Shown here piece after piece: positions 1 through 9,200 of a stretch of DNA of 64,000 bases. Position numbers and translations under genes: made by a program. The notes under the pieces were generated by a model, which saw only the letters and a program-made list of their open reading frames with translations, was not told the origin of the DNA and did not search any database. This DNA is from Janthinobacterium sp. LM6 (GTDB taxonomy: Bacteria > Pseudomonadota > Gammaproteobacteria > Burkholderiales > Burkholderiaceae_D). The DNA lies in assembly GCF_002002885.1 (NCBI RefSeq), contig NZ_CP019510.1:868001-932000 (forward strand). The letters run 5' to 3'. The number at the start of each line of letters is the position of its first letter. The stretch's first letter is position 1.

Positions 1-299
1 CGTATATACAATCAATTTTTAATTCGTTCACGCGATAAAGACACCGGGATATAGTGGCCTTTCCCCGCTTACCGGTGTCTTTTATGTTGCGTTCTACCCC
101 TTCTGCCAGTTTTTACGCTACTTGTCATCAGCTGACCATGCAATGCATGGCGCAGTGGATGCCGATGCGTGCCCGTCCACGCATCCCCTAAGTCACTCCA
201 TCCATTTCGTTGTCGTTTGCCCGCTGGCCCACCCGGTCCGCGTGCCCCTGCTCGGCCTTTTTTATCGGAAAAAGGCTGCAATCCCAATAAGAGGAAACC
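1..299. other. Leader region upstream of the TonB-dependent receptor
   Basis: No gene is supported here. Two inverted repeats are visible. The first (39-47 against 72-80, AGACACCGG/CCGGTGTCT, 24-nt loop) is followed by TTTA and may be the terminator of a gene to the left. The second (GCCTTTTT 255-262 against AAAAAGGC 269-276) lies just ahead of the ribosome binding site GAGGAAA (291-297). The long minus-strand frame covering 69-1949 is a shadow of the receptor gene. Confidence 0.5.
39..84 (+). terminator. Possible terminator of an upstream gene (imperfect)
   Basis: A perfect 9-bp stem (39-47 with 72-80) encloses a 24-nt loop and is followed by a short T-rich tail (TTTAT). The long loop and weak U-tract make this only a candidate intrinsic terminator. 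Confidence 0.3.
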
Positions 300-2867
300 A
301 TGTTCAAACCACTCGCCATCAGTCTTGCCATCGCCGCCGCCTTTCCCGCTGTCACCACCCTTGCCCATGCCGAGGACGACATGCTGCGCGTGAATGTCAC
401 CGGATCGAATATCCGCGTCAGCGAAAAGGAGGGCGCCAGCGCCGTGCAGGTCATCACGGCCAAGGAATTGAAAGCCGGCGGCAAGACCAGCGTGTCGGAC
501 GTGCTGCGCGCCATCTCCGCCAACAGCGGCAACAGCTACAACGAACAATATACGGGCAGTTTCTCGGCCGGCACCTCGGGCCTGTCGCTGCGCGGCATCG
601 GCCAGCAAAACACCCTGATCCTGGTGAATGGCCGCCGCGTGGCCAGCTACGCCACGGCGCAGGACTTGCAGCAGACCTTCGTCGACCTGAACAGCCTGCC
701 GATGGCGGCCGTGCAGCGCATCGAGGTGCTCAAGGATGGCGCCTCGTCCGTGTACGGCTCCGACGCCGTGGCCGGCGTGGTCAACATCATCCTGTACAAG
801 GAATTCACGGGCACGGACATCACGGCGCAATGGGGCGGCTCGACGCAAGGCACGGGCCAGCATGAAAAGAGCGCGGCGCTGCAAACGGGTTTCGGCAAGC
901 TCGAGGAAGATGGCTACAGCGTGGTCTTTTCGGTCGACGCGCAGCAGCGCGACAAGCTGCAGCAAAGCGACGTGGCATGGCTGCGCGATGCCGATTACCG
1001 CCAGCAGCAGCGCGGCAGTCTGGGCTGGGCGGTCACGAATTACGCGGGCAACGATCCCACGCAGACCCTGGGCGGCGTGCGCGGCCCGCTGCAACTGGTG
1101 CCGTACAACGCTATCAATCCCGATCGCAGCGGCCAGGTGCTGGCCTACAATCCGGCGCCGTATAAAACGCTGATCCCGGGCATTCAGCGCGTCCACTCGT
1201 CGCTGCGCGGCACCCTCAAGTTGAACGCGGACACGGAAGCCTATGTCGACTTGCTGCACAGCTATTCGCGCGCCGACCAGACTTTCAGCGCGCCGTTGAG
1301 CGTGAATAACGCCACGCGCGTGTGGAACAACAGTACCAAGCTGCTCGATACCATCCCCGTGGTGCTGCCCGTGGGCCATCCGAACAATCCTGGCACGACG
1401 CCCTTGCCCTTCACGGCCACCCTGTTCGACCTGGGGCCGCGCCTGAAGCAGGACCGCGTCACCTTCTACCGCGCGCTGGCCGGCGCCAAGGGCACCTGGG
1501 CGGGCTGGGACTGGGATACGGCCGTGGCCCATTCCAGCAGCAAGCTGGAGGAAACGGTGCAGAACTTCGTCAACCGCTACGAATTCCAGAAAGTGCTGGC
1601 CGAAGGCAGCTACAATTTCTTTGATCAATCGCAAAACAGCGAAGCGGTGCGCAACCGCCTGCGCCTGTCGACCCTGCGCCCGGCCGAATCGACGCTCGAC
1701 ACGCTCGATTTCTCGGCGGCCAAGGATATCTGGGACTTGCCCGCGGGCCCGCTGGGCTTTGCCGCCGGCGCTCAATGGCGCCGCGAAAAGATGGATTCGC
1801 AAACTTCGACGGCCGTGCTGTCGGGCACGGAACTGCGCCCCGCGCTCAATATCATCAACGGCTCGCGCAATGTGTCGGCCCTGTTCGCCGAATTCAACGT
1901 GCCCGTCGTGAAGGATCTGTCCGTCAACGTGGCCGGCCGCGCCGACCATTACAGCGACTTCGGCAATGCATTTTCGCCGAAAGCCAGCGCGCGCTACCAG
2001 GCGGCGCCATGGTTGTTGCTGCGCGGCACCGTTTCACGCGCCTTCCGCGCGCCGTCGCTGCCGGAAATCACCGACAGCACGGCCGTCAGCTATACCAGCG
2101 TGATCGATGCCCGCGATCCCCTGACGCCGACGCAGGCGCGCGGCGTGACGGTGATGACGATCGCCAATCCGAACCTGCGCCCCGAGCGCTCGAAAAACCT
2201 GAACCTGGGCGTGGTGGTGTCGCCCACCAGCAGCTCGAGCATCGGCCTCGACTACTACCGCATCAAGCAGGATGGCGTGATCGGCACGGCCAGCGCCACC
2301 ACCATCCTCGAGAACGAAAATACTGCGCCGCAACAGATCACGCGCGGTGCCGATGGACGCATCACGACCCTGTACCGCCAGTTCCGCAACCAGGGCCAGC
2401 GCGAAGTGTCGGGCATCGATATCGACCTGCGCCAGCGCTTCGTCGGCAAGGACTGGGGCAAGCTGACCCTGGCAGGCCAGCTGAGCCGCGTGCTGCGCTT
2501 TGCCGAGCCGCTGTCCGATGGCGCGCCGCTCACCAATGGCGCCGGCACCAATCACTTCGGTTCCATTCCGAAGTGGCGCGGCGTCACGTCGGCCACCTGG
2601 GAACAGGGGAAATGGTCGTCGACCCTGACCTGGAACTATGTGGGCAGCTATGCGCAGGAGACGCACCTCGATGAATCGGTGGCCGCCTTCAGCACCTTTG
2701 ACGCGACCAGCAGCTGGCAGTTGACGCCACAGGCGAACGTCACCTTCATCGTGCAAAACCTGGCCAACAAGCGCGCGCCCTGGGACTATGCCTCCACCGG
2801 CTTTGACTTTACCCAGGCCGACCCGCGCGGACGCGTTGCGGCACTCAAGCTGAACTACAAGTTCTAG
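300..2867 (+). CDS. TonB-dependent outer-membrane receptor
   Basis: This 855-residue protein has a signal peptide with likely cleavage after AHA (residue 24), a short TonB-box-like stretch (about residues 28-35), a plug domain (about 45-165, with the motifs LSLRGIG, LVNGRR and VEVLKDGASSVYGSDAV-like text) and a long beta-barrel region ending in the aromatic residue typical of outer-membrane proteins (LNYKF). Such receptors take up substrates such as siderophores, vitamins or glycans across the outer membrane, driven by TonB-ExbBD. Nothing in the sequence or neighbourhood identifies the substrate: there is no FecIR-like pair or transporter beside it. The start is supported by GAGGAAA at 291-297. 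Its stop overlaps the stop of the convergent response regulator. The family call is firm; the ligand is unknown. Confidence 0.93.
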   Translation: MFKPLAISLAIAAAFPAVTTLAHAEDDMLRVNVTGSNIRVSEKEGASAVQVITAKELKAGGKTSVSDVLRAISANSGNSYNEQYTGSFSAGTSGLSLRGIGQQNTLILVNGRRVASYATAQDLQQTFVDLNSLPMAAVQRIEVLKDGASSVYGSDAVAGVVNIILYKEFTGTDITAQWGGSTQGTGQHEKSAALQTGFGKLEEDGYSVVFSVDAQQRDKLQQSDVAWLRDADYRQQQRGSLGWAVTNYAGNDPTQTLGGVRGPLQLVPYNAINPDRSGQVLAYNPAPYKTLIPGIQRVHSSLRGTLKLNADTEAYVDLLHSYSRADQTFSAPLSVNNATRVWNNSTKLLDTIPVVLPVGHPNNPGTTPLPFTATLFDLGPRLKQDRVTFYRALAGAKGTWAGWDWDTAVAHSSSKLEETVQNFVNRYEFQKVLAEGSYNFFDQSQNSEAVRNRLRLSTLRPAESTLDTLDFSAAKDIWDLPAGPLGFAAGAQWRREKMDSQTSTAVLSGTELRPALNIINGSRNVSALFAEFNVPVVKDLSVNVAGRADHYSDFGNAFSPKASARYQAAPWLLLRGTVSRAFRAPSLPEITDSTAVSYTSVIDARDPLTPTQARGVTVMTIANPNLRPERSKNLNLGVVVSPTSSSSIGLDYYRIKQDGVIGTASATTILENENTAPQQITRGADGRITTLYRQFRNQGQREVSGIDIDLRQRFVGKDWGKLTLAGQLSRVLRFAEPLSDGAPLTNGAGTNHFGSIPKWRGVTSATWEQGKWSSTLTWNYVGSYAQETHLDESVAAFSTFDATSSWQLTPQANVTFIVQNLANKRAPWDYASTGFDFTQADPRGRVAALKLNYKF

Positions 2868-3667
2868 CCGCCCGCCGCCTGCCGCTGGCCCGTCTGCTCC
2901 TGCAGGCGCTGGCGGTAGGCGCTGGGGGGAACGCCCATGCGTTCGCGAAAGGCGGTGGCGAAGTTGCCCGCGTTGTGAAAGCCGATCAGCAGGGCGATAT
3001 CCTGCACGTCGATGTCCGTCTGCTGCAGCAATTCCACGCCGCGGGCAATGCGTGCTTCGCGGATGAAGGCGAAGACCGTCATGCCCGTCTGCTCGCGGAA
3101 CATCAGGGTCAGCTTTTCGCGGTAAGTGCCGACGCTGCGGGCGATTTCGGACAGGTTCGGCAGGCTGCCCAGGTTGTCGAGAATAAGTTGCTTGACGGCA
3201 TTAACGAAGACCAGGTCGGGATGCTGCAGCTTGTCGCTGATCGGTGCCGTCGCCGGCAGGGTACTGTTGCTTTTACGCATCAAACCCAGGTGGATATGGA
3301 TGCGCGCGGCCAGTTCTTCCGGCGTGAACGGCTTCGAAATATAGTCCACGCCCCCCACCTGCAAGCCCATGATGCGTTCCTTGGCGGCATCGGCGCCGCT
3401 GAGGAAGATCACGGGTATCTGTTCCGTTTCGGGATTGGCCTTGAGCAAACGGCACGCCGTGTAGCCATCCATCTCGGGCATGCGCACATCGAGCAGGATC
3501 AGGTCGGGATGCGTGGCCAGTGCCAGCTGGTAGCCCTGGTAGCCGTTGAACGCGATGCTGAAACGGTAGGGTTGCTCGCTGAGCAGCTCCATCAGCATGC
3601 GCTGCTCGAACGCGGAATCGTCCACGATCAAGATGTTCTTTTTGATGGTTTCGCTGGTCAATGGCAT
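2864..3667 (-). CDS. Response regulator with C-terminal AraC-type DNA-binding domain
   Basis: The 267-residue protein has a receiver domain at residues 10-125 with the acidic pair D16-D17, the expected phosphorylated aspartate D60 in LILLDVRMPEMDGY and the conserved lysine K112 in SKPFTPEEL. A linker leads to an AraC/XylS helix-turn-helix domain at about 158-258 (LSEIARSVGTYREKL ... IALLIGFHNAGNFATAFRERMG). It is expected to bind DNA when phosphorylated. No histidine kinase is adjacent, so it is an orphan in this window. It converges on the receptor gene with a few bases of overlap, and regulation of that receptor is possible but not shown. Confidence 0.92.
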   Translation of the reverse strand: MPLTSETIKKNILIVDDSAFEQRMLMELLSEQPYRFSIAFNGYQGYQLALATHPDLILLDVRMPEMDGYTACRLLKANPETEQIPVIFLSGADAAKERIMGLQVGGVDYISKPFTPEELAARIHIHLGLMRKSNSTLPATAPISDKLQHPDLVFVNAVKQLILDNLGSLPNLSEIARSVGTYREKLTLMFREQTGMTVFAFIREARIARGVELLQQTDIDVQDIALLIGFHNAGNFATAFRERMGVPPSAYRQRLQEQTGQRQAAGG

Positions 3668-4016
3668 GGCATGGATGACTTAACCAAATAGCAAGTTGTG
3701 GCTTATTATGCCTCGCTTTTTCTTTTTTTTCTGCTTTTCTCGTGTTTCAAAAGATGTTTCTCCGCCAGAAGAAGCGCGGATTTCCCAGATCGCCAATAAT
3801 TCATTCGTGCATTGATTTTAAGCAATGTCGATTGCCAAAAAATCTGTTTTGCCAATGCAGCAAAAAGTGCCGGAGTCCCCGGGTTCCCGACTCCCGGCAC
3901 CTGTATTTTGTCGTCCTGGTTTGCGTGCCCAAGAAAACGCCGGCAATACCGTGACTATCCTCGATGCCCCTCAAATTGGCGGGCTCATTAATGATGTTCC
4001 ATCATCAGGAGGTATC
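3668..4016. other. Intergenic region upstream of the pilus operon
   Basis: This 349-bp stretch has no supported gene. It is clearly AT-richer than its surroundings, with T-rich runs around 3717-3740, and it should hold the divergent promoters for the response regulator and the pilin operon. It contains a strong hairpin at 3867-3900. The pilin ribosome binding site AGGAGG is at 4007-4012. Confidence 0.5.
3867..3900 (+). promoter_or_regulatory. Strong stem-loop in the pilin operon leader
   Basis: GTGCCGG-AGTC on the left pairs with GACT-CCCGGCAC on the right, giving an 11-bp stem with one bulged base. It lies about 115 bp before the pilin start and is followed by a T-rich tail. It could be a transcription attenuator or terminator, or an operator-like palindrome. 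The sequence does not say which. Confidence 0.4.
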
Positions 4017-4547
4017 ATGTTGCGAGTTATTTTCCCCCGTCTTATCGTCGCCGCCAGCGTGGCTATTGCCGCCACGGCGCTCCTGCCGCGCGGCGCCGAC
4101 GCAGCCGTGTATCTGAATGGCAGCGCCAATACCACCTTCGACGTCACCCTGAAAATCATCGCCAATTGCACCATCGCGGCGGCCAATCTCGACTTTGGCC
4201 AAAGTCAGGGTGTACTGGCTACTGCCGTGAACGTCAATACGACCGTGAATGTCACCTGCACCAATACCACGCTGTATAACGTGGGCCTGACGGCGGGAAC
4301 GGGCACCGGCTCGACCGGCACGACGCGCTACCTGAGCGGCACGGGCGGCAACCTGGGGACGGTGCAATTCAATCTGTACCAGACGGCCGGCAGCACCTTG
4401 TGGGGCGATACCCAGGGCACGAATACCGTCGGCGGCACGGGCAACGGCTCCTCGCAGCCGATCACGGTGTACGGCAATATTCCGCCGCAGGCGACACCGG
4501 CGCCCGACACCTACAAGTCGACCATCACGGCCACCGTCTACTTTTAA
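4017..4547 (+). CDS. Spore coat protein U (SCPU) domain pilin, Csu-type major subunit
   Basis: From the ATG at 4017, which follows a perfect AGGAGG four bases upstream, the product is 176 residues with a signal peptide cleaved after about residue 29 (GADA). The mature part is one SCPU domain: an N-terminal strand, two cysteines (NCTIAAANLDFG and VNVTCTN) that should form the pilin disulfide, and the C-terminal donor-type strand ending TATVYF. SCPU proteins form archaic chaperone-usher (Csu) pili used in biofilm attachment. Position first in the operon suggests this is the major shaft subunit. An in-frame upstream start at 3825 would add a non-signal leader and is rejected. Confidence 0.88.
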   Translation: MLRVIFPRLIVAASVAIAATALLPRGADAAVYLNGSANTTFDVTLKIIANCTIAAANLDFGQSQGVLATAVNVNTTVNVTCTNTTLYNVGLTAGTGTGSTGTTRYLSGTGGNLGTVQFNLYQTAGSTLWGDTQGTNTVGGTGNGSSQPITVYGNIPPQATPAPDTYKSTITATVYF

Positions 4548-4559
4548 GCCAGGCGCCGC

Positions 4560-5288
4560 GTGAAGGCCCGTGTTGTTTTCCTGATGAAAGGCGTGCTGGC
4601 GCTGCTGGCCTGCTGCGCCGCGAGCGTGCACGGCGCCAGTCTGCAGATTTCGCCGGTGACGCTCAATTTGCGCGCGGCGCAGAATGCGGCCGGCCTCACC
4701 CTGCAAAACCTCGGTGACCAGCCCATCTACGGGCAAGTGCGGGTATTCGCCTGGGATCAGCGCGATGGCGAGGAAACGCTGGCGCCGACGCAGGAGCTGG
4801 TGGCCAGTCCGCCGATCGTCGAAATCGCCGCCAACAGCCGGCAGACCATCCGTCTCGTGCGTGCCCAGGCTGGCCCTGTCGCGCAGGAAAAGACGTATCG
4901 CGTGCTCATCGATGAAGTCAGCCGCGAAGATGAGGCGGGCCGCAGCGGCGTCGATATCCGCCTGCGCTATTCGGTGCCCGTGTTCGTGCTGCCGACCGGG
5001 GCGCCGGGCAAGGAAGTGCTCGACTGGCAAGTTTTCCGCGAACAGGGCGAGTGGATGTTGCGCGTCAAGAACAGCGGCAATTTCCATGCACAGATCGGTG
5101 CGATGACGTTGACGAACCCGACGGGCAAGGAGTTTGTCATCAGCAAGGGGCTGTTTGGTTATGTCCTGGCGGCACGCATGCGCGTCTGGCGCCTGCCCGT
5201 TGCCAGGGAGGCCGAACTGGATGGGCCGCTGAGTATTGCGGTAAATGTGAATGCCAAGGCACTCATTGCCAAGACTTCGACACCTTGA
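4560..5288 (+). CDS. Periplasmic pilus-assembly chaperone (Csu/FimC-like)
   Basis: This 242-residue protein starts at a GTG 12 bp after the pilin stop; an ATG at 4584 is an alternative. It has a signal peptide ending near HGAS and two immunoglobulin-like domains. The N-terminal domain carries the chaperone pattern LQISPVTLNL ... SPPIVEIAANSRQTIRLVR, and the central part has YRVLIDEV. Such chaperones bind SCPU subunits in the periplasm by donor-strand complementation and deliver them to the usher. Its place between pilin and usher matches the CsuC position of Csu operons. Confidence 0.88.
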   Translation: MKARVVFLMKGVLALLACCAASVHGASLQISPVTLNLRAAQNAAGLTLQNLGDQPIYGQVRVFAWDQRDGEETLAPTQELVASPPIVEIAANSRQTIRLVRAQAGPVAQEKTYRVLIDEVSREDEAGRSGVDIRLRYSVPVFVLPTGAPGKEVLDWQVFREQGEWMLRVKNSGNFHAQIGAMTLTNPTGKEFVISKGLFGYVLAARMRVWRLPVAREAELDGPLSIAVNVNAKALIAKTSTP

Positions 5289-5351
5289 ACATGGCTGCCA
5301 TGACGGGCCGGCCTGCTGCGCGCCCCGGGCATGGGCGCAAGCGGCCACACC

Positions 5352-7706
5352 ATGAAACGTGTACTGGCAGCGTGGCTGTTGCTGGCCATGGCGCCGCTGG
5401 CCAGGGCCGATGGCGCGGCGGGCCTGACGGGCGCCGATCCGGGACCCGCCAGCTTGCCCAGCGATCCGGCGGCGCCGAATGAATTGTATCTGGAGGTTAC
5501 TGTGAATGCTGAATCAACCGGGCTGATCTTGCGCTTTACCCAAGTGGGCAAAGGCTTGCGCAGCAGTGTGGCGAACTTGCAGCAGCTGGGGCTGGACCCC
5601 GCGCGCCTGGTCGCCCCCGGTCAGACCGAGGTGGCGCTCGAGGCGATTCCCGGACTCAGCTATGAATATGATGCGGCGCGCCAGAGCGTGTCGCTGCGGG
5701 TGGCGGACGATTTGCGCTCGCCTTACCGCATCAGCGCGCGCACGGCGGCGCAGACGCCGCCATCGACGGTCACGCCCGGCGCCGTCCTCAATTACGAAGC
5801 CTATGCGGAACTGGGCCGGACGCGGCGCGCCGCCATCTACAACGACTTGCGCTACTTCAATGACAGCGGCGTCTTCAGCAATACCGGCACCGTGAACCTG
5901 GGGGCGGACCAGCGCAAGTACATGCGCTTTGACACCTTCTGGAGCCACGCCGACCCCGACACCCTGCAAACGTGGCAGGTGGGCGACCTGATTTCCTCAT
6001 CGCTGAGCTGGAGCCGCGCCATGCGCGTCGGCGGCGTGCAGTGGCGCAAGAATTTCCAGCTGCGCCCCGACCTGCTGACCTTTCCCGTCGCCTCCGTCGA
6101 TGGCACGGCGCTCGTGCCTTCGTCGCTGAGCCTGTATGTCAATGGCGTGCAGCAATATTCTGCCAGCGTGCCCAGCGGTCCATTTGTCCTGAATCAAGTG
6201 GCCGGCATCAATGGCGCCGGGCAAGCCACGATCATCACCCACGATGCGCTGGGGCGCAGCGTGACGACCGTGCTGCCCCTGTATGTCGATACGCGCATGC
6301 TGGCCAGCGGCTTGAGCGATTACTCGGTCGAGGCGGGCGCCGTGCGGCGCGACTATGGCCGCCGCCTGTTCGGCTATGAACGGCAACTGGTTGCCAGCGC
6401 TTCCGGCCGCCACGGCGTCAGCGACAGCTTCACCCTCGAAGGCCATGCGGAACTGGCCGCCGGCCTGTATCAGGCGGGGGCGGGCGCGCTGGTGCGGCTG
6501 GGCCAGGCTGGCGTGCTGAGCGGTTCGCTGTCGGCCAGCGCCGGCCGCAGCCGTGGTGCGCAGCTGGGTGCCGGCTATCAGTACATGGGGCCGCGCTTCA
6601 GCGTCGATGTGCAAAGCGTGCGCGCCAGCGCCGGCTTTGGCGACCTGGCCTCGCGCGACGGCAGTCCCGTGGTGCGCGCGGCCGACCGCCTCACCGTCAG
6701 TTTGCCATTGCCTGCAGGAAGTAGCATCAGCAGCAGCTATATCAGCTACCGCACGCCTGGCGCGCCGCCATCGAAACTGGCCACCGTGGGCTATTCGGCC
6801 ACCCTGTTTCACGGCCTGTTCTTCAACGCCAGCCTGTTCCAGGACTTGCGGCAACGCGAGAAGCGGGGCTTTTACTTTGGCTTGAGCATGGCCTTCGACA
6901 ACAATCTGGCCCTCAGCGTGAACAGCAGCCGGCAAAACGGCGAGAGCGGCCGCAGCGTCAGCGCGCAGCGCGCGGCGGACTTTGGCGGCGGCTTCGGCTG
7001 GAGCGTGCAGGCTGGCACGGCGGGCAGCAATGCCTACCGGCAGGCGCAAGTGGAATACCTGGGCAACGACGGCCGCGTGAGCGCGCGCACGCAAAGCAGC
7101 AGCATGGGCAGTGCCTCCTCGCTGGGTGCGGCCGGTGCGCTGCTGCTGATGGATAGCCATGTCGAGGCGGCGCGCCAGGTGGGCAACGGTTTTGCGCTGG
7201 TTTCCACGGGCGGCGTGAGTAATATTCCTGTGCTGCATGAAAACCGCCAGATCGGCGTGACGGGCAGGGGCGGTTATCTGCTGGTGCCGAATTTGAATCC
7301 CTATGGCAATAACCAGATCAGCATCGCCACGGATGAGCTCGATGTTGATGCGCGGGTGCCTGTGAGCAATATCAATATCGTGCCGCAATACCTGGCGGGC
7401 GTGCTGGCGGCCTTTCCCATCGAGCGCTACAGCGCGGCCACCGTCATCGTCCAGGATGCGCAGGGCAAAGCGCTGTCCACGGGCTTGCCCGTGTTGCACG
7501 TGCAAAGCGGCAAGCAGACGGTGGTGGGATTCGACGGCATCGTTTTCGTCGACGACCTGCTTGAGCAAAATCAATTGCATATTGGCGAGGGCGACAGCGC
7601 ATGCACCGTGCGCTTTGCCTATGTGCGTCCGGCGTCGGGCGGCTTGCCCGTGATCGGGCCGCTGCACTGCGTTAGCGCTGCTGCCGGCGCCGGGGCAGGC
7701 CGCTGA
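5352..7706 (+). CDS. Fimbrial outer-membrane usher protein (CsuD-like)
   Basis: The usher is 784 residues from ATG 5352, where a clean signal peptide begins (MKRVLAAWLLLAMAPLARA). An in-frame ATG at 5331 would add seven residues. It shows the PapC/FimD arrangement: N-terminal chaperone-binding domain, a long beta-barrel (about 130-640), a plug insertion (VNGVQQYSASVPSGPFVLN, DALGRSVTTVLPLYVD) and C-terminal domains (YLLVPNLNPYGNNQISI, GFDGIVFVDDL). It secretes and polymerises pilin subunits through the outer membrane. Its stop overlaps the next gene's ATG by one base (TGATG), so translation is probably coupled. Confidence 0.93.
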   Translation: MKRVLAAWLLLAMAPLARADGAAGLTGADPGPASLPSDPAAPNELYLEVTVNAESTGLILRFTQVGKGLRSSVANLQQLGLDPARLVAPGQTEVALEAIPGLSYEYDAARQSVSLRVADDLRSPYRISARTAAQTPPSTVTPGAVLNYEAYAELGRTRRAAIYNDLRYFNDSGVFSNTGTVNLGADQRKYMRFDTFWSHADPDTLQTWQVGDLISSSLSWSRAMRVGGVQWRKNFQLRPDLLTFPVASVDGTALVPSSLSLYVNGVQQYSASVPSGPFVLNQVAGINGAGQATIITHDALGRSVTTVLPLYVDTRMLASGLSDYSVEAGAVRRDYGRRLFGYERQLVASASGRHGVSDSFTLEGHAELAAGLYQAGAGALVRLGQAGVLSGSLSASAGRSRGAQLGAGYQYMGPRFSVDVQSVRASAGFGDLASRDGSPVVRAADRLTVSLPLPAGSSISSSYISYRTPGAPPSKLATVGYSATLFHGLFFNASLFQDLRQREKRGFYFGLSMAFDNNLALSVNSSRQNGESGRSVSAQRAADFGGGFGWSVQAGTAGSNAYRQAQVEYLGNDGRVSARTQSSSMGSASSLGAAGALLLMDSHVEAARQVGNGFALVSTGGVSNIPVLHENRQIGVTGRGGYLLVPNLNPYGNNQISIATDELDVDARVPVSNINIVPQYLAGVLAAFPIERYSAATVIVQDAQGKALSTGLPVLHVQSGKQTVVGFDGIVFVDDLLEQNQLHIGEGDSACTVRFAYVRPASGGLPVIGPLHCVSAAAGAGAGR

Positions 7707-8713
7707 TGCGCCGCCTGCTGTTATCGCTGACTCTGCTGCTGGGCTGCGCCTGGGGCAGCGTGGCGCAGGCGGCCGATACCTGCACGGTCAGCGTGACAAA
7801 TATCGATTTCGGCGCCGTCAGCCCGATTTCCGGCACCGATTACGTGGCGCAGGCCACGGGGACCTTCAGCTGCCTGTTTTCGTCGCTGAACCTGGGGCAG
7901 TTGCTCACGCCCAACGCGCAAGTGTGCATCTCACTGGGGCTGGGCACGAATTCCACCTCGGCCCTGCCGCGCAAGCTGGGCAACGGCAGCAACCGCATGG
8001 AGTACAACGTGTACGTGGACAATTCGTATGCGACGGCGAAGATCTGGGGCGGCGCCGGCGTGGCGGGCGCGCCGTCGACCTTCGGCATGATTCTGTCGGC
8101 CGGCTTGCTGGCCCCGCCCGGCACGTATTCCACCACCTTTACCGTGTACGCCAAGATCCCTGCCGGCACCGCCCTGGCCGCCGTGCCCACGGTGGGCAAC
8201 GCGAATACCGTGTATACGTCGAGCTTTGCCGGCGTGGGCACGTACACCTACACGACCTATGGCCTCATCAACCTGCAGGGTTGCTCGGCCAGCAGCGGCA
8301 GCTTCGGTTTCACGGTGAATGCCACGGCCATCAACGATTGCACCATCACGGCCACGCCGATGGCGTTTGCGAACGCCTCCATCCTGACGGGCAACCTGCG
8401 CAGCACCAGCACCTTGTCGGTGCGCTGCGTCAATAACAATGCTTACCAGATTGCCCTGAACGGCGGCAGCGTGGCGGCCAATGTGGCCAACCGGCAAATG
8501 AAGAACACGGTGACCACGGACAAGGTCAGTTATTTGCTGTCCGCCACCCTCGATGGCGCGCCATGGGGCGATGGCACGGCAGGCACCAGCATGGTGACGG
8601 GGACGGGAACGGGCGCCAGCGTGCCGTTGACCATTTATGGCCGCGTGCCGGCGCAGGTGTCGCCGCGCCCTGGCGATTACAAGGACACGGTGACGGCAAC
8701 GATTTATTTTTAG
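7706..8713 (+). CDS. Two-domain SCPU protein, probable pilus tip adhesin (CsuE-like)
   Basis: The 335-residue product has a signal peptide cleaved near residue 22 (SVAQA) and two SCPU domains: residues about 24-190 (DTCTVSVTNIDFGAVSP ... YTYTTYGLINLQGC) and 195-335 (NDCTITATPMAFANAS ... DTVTATIYF). A two-domain subunit encoded last in the operon is the arrangement of CsuE, the tip adhesin of archaic pili, whose N-terminal domain contacts surfaces. It overlaps the usher by one base and its end overlaps the convergent small gene by four bases. The tip role is inferred from order and architecture. Confidence 0.85.
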   Translation: MRRLLLSLTLLLGCAWGSVAQAADTCTVSVTNIDFGAVSPISGTDYVAQATGTFSCLFSSLNLGQLLTPNAQVCISLGLGTNSTSALPRKLGNGSNRMEYNVYVDNSYATAKIWGGAGVAGAPSTFGMILSAGLLAPPGTYSTTFTVYAKIPAGTALAAVPTVGNANTVYTSSFAGVGTYTYTTYGLINLQGCSASSGSFGFTVNATAINDCTITATPMAFANASILTGNLRSTSTLSVRCVNNNAYQIALNGGSVAANVANRQMKNTVTTDKVSYLLSATLDGAPWGDGTAGTSMVTGTGTGASVPLTIYGRVPAQVSPRPGDYKDTVTATIYF

Positions 8714-8946
8714 AACGTGACGGTGACGAGGCCGGCGCCCGATGGCGTTGCCTGCTGGTGCAGAAAATAGGGCGTGTTGTGCTGGCAGCGCACCTGGGCG
8801 CTGCCGGGCTGCGAGACGATGGTGCACGCATCGTGGACGACGAAGGTGGCCTGGAAGGATGCGGAAGAGACGGTACCGGCGGTGGTGGTCTGGCAAACGG
8901 CAAGGGCAAACAGGGCTGGCAGTACGGCAAGCTTCAAAGGAGTCAT
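8710..8946 (-). CDS. Very small secreted SCPU-like (mini-pilin) protein
   Basis: From ATG 8946 the product is 78 residues: a signal peptide (MTPLKLAVLPALFALAVC) and about 55 mature residues. The mature part keeps the two landmark segments of SCPU pilins, a first strand with cysteine (FQATFVVHDACTIVS) and a second cysteine strand (AQVRCQHNTPYFL), and ends in the pilin-type VTVTF. Most of the usual 130-150-residue domain is missing. The frame stays open upstream to 9045 and the start has no strong ribosome binding site, so the N-terminus is uncertain. It may be a degenerate pilin or a specialised small subunit or assembly terminator. It opposes the pilus operon and overlaps its end. Confidence 0.6.
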   Translation of the reverse strand: MTPLKLAVLPALFALAVCQTTTAGTVSSASFQATFVVHDACTIVSQPGSAQVRCQHNTPYFLHQQATPSGAGLVTVTF

Positions 8947-9200
8947 CTTGGATGCATCTGGCGAAAAACGGGCGTGGTCAGCGACGCCGCATGGCAAGGC
9001 TGACACCATTTTTCGTACCGGGTTGAGGGGAACAGAACGAGCCATGATTGTACTGGAACAAGAAAAGTGTGAGTTTGTGCGTATTTTCAGGCCGCCATCA
9101 TGGGGGGAGCGTAGCTTTCAAGATGATAGTAACTAAGTTTCCGTATTGCAACTGAAATACTTTTTCGATTGTTGTGTTGAATCAACGTGAGGAGATGGTC

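Noticed and set aside
69-1949. Long minus-strand open frame of 626 codons
   Set aside because: It is antisense to the TonB-dependent receptor, which has a signal peptide, motifs and a ribosome binding site. The antisense product is Arg/Gly/His/Gln-rich with no domain.
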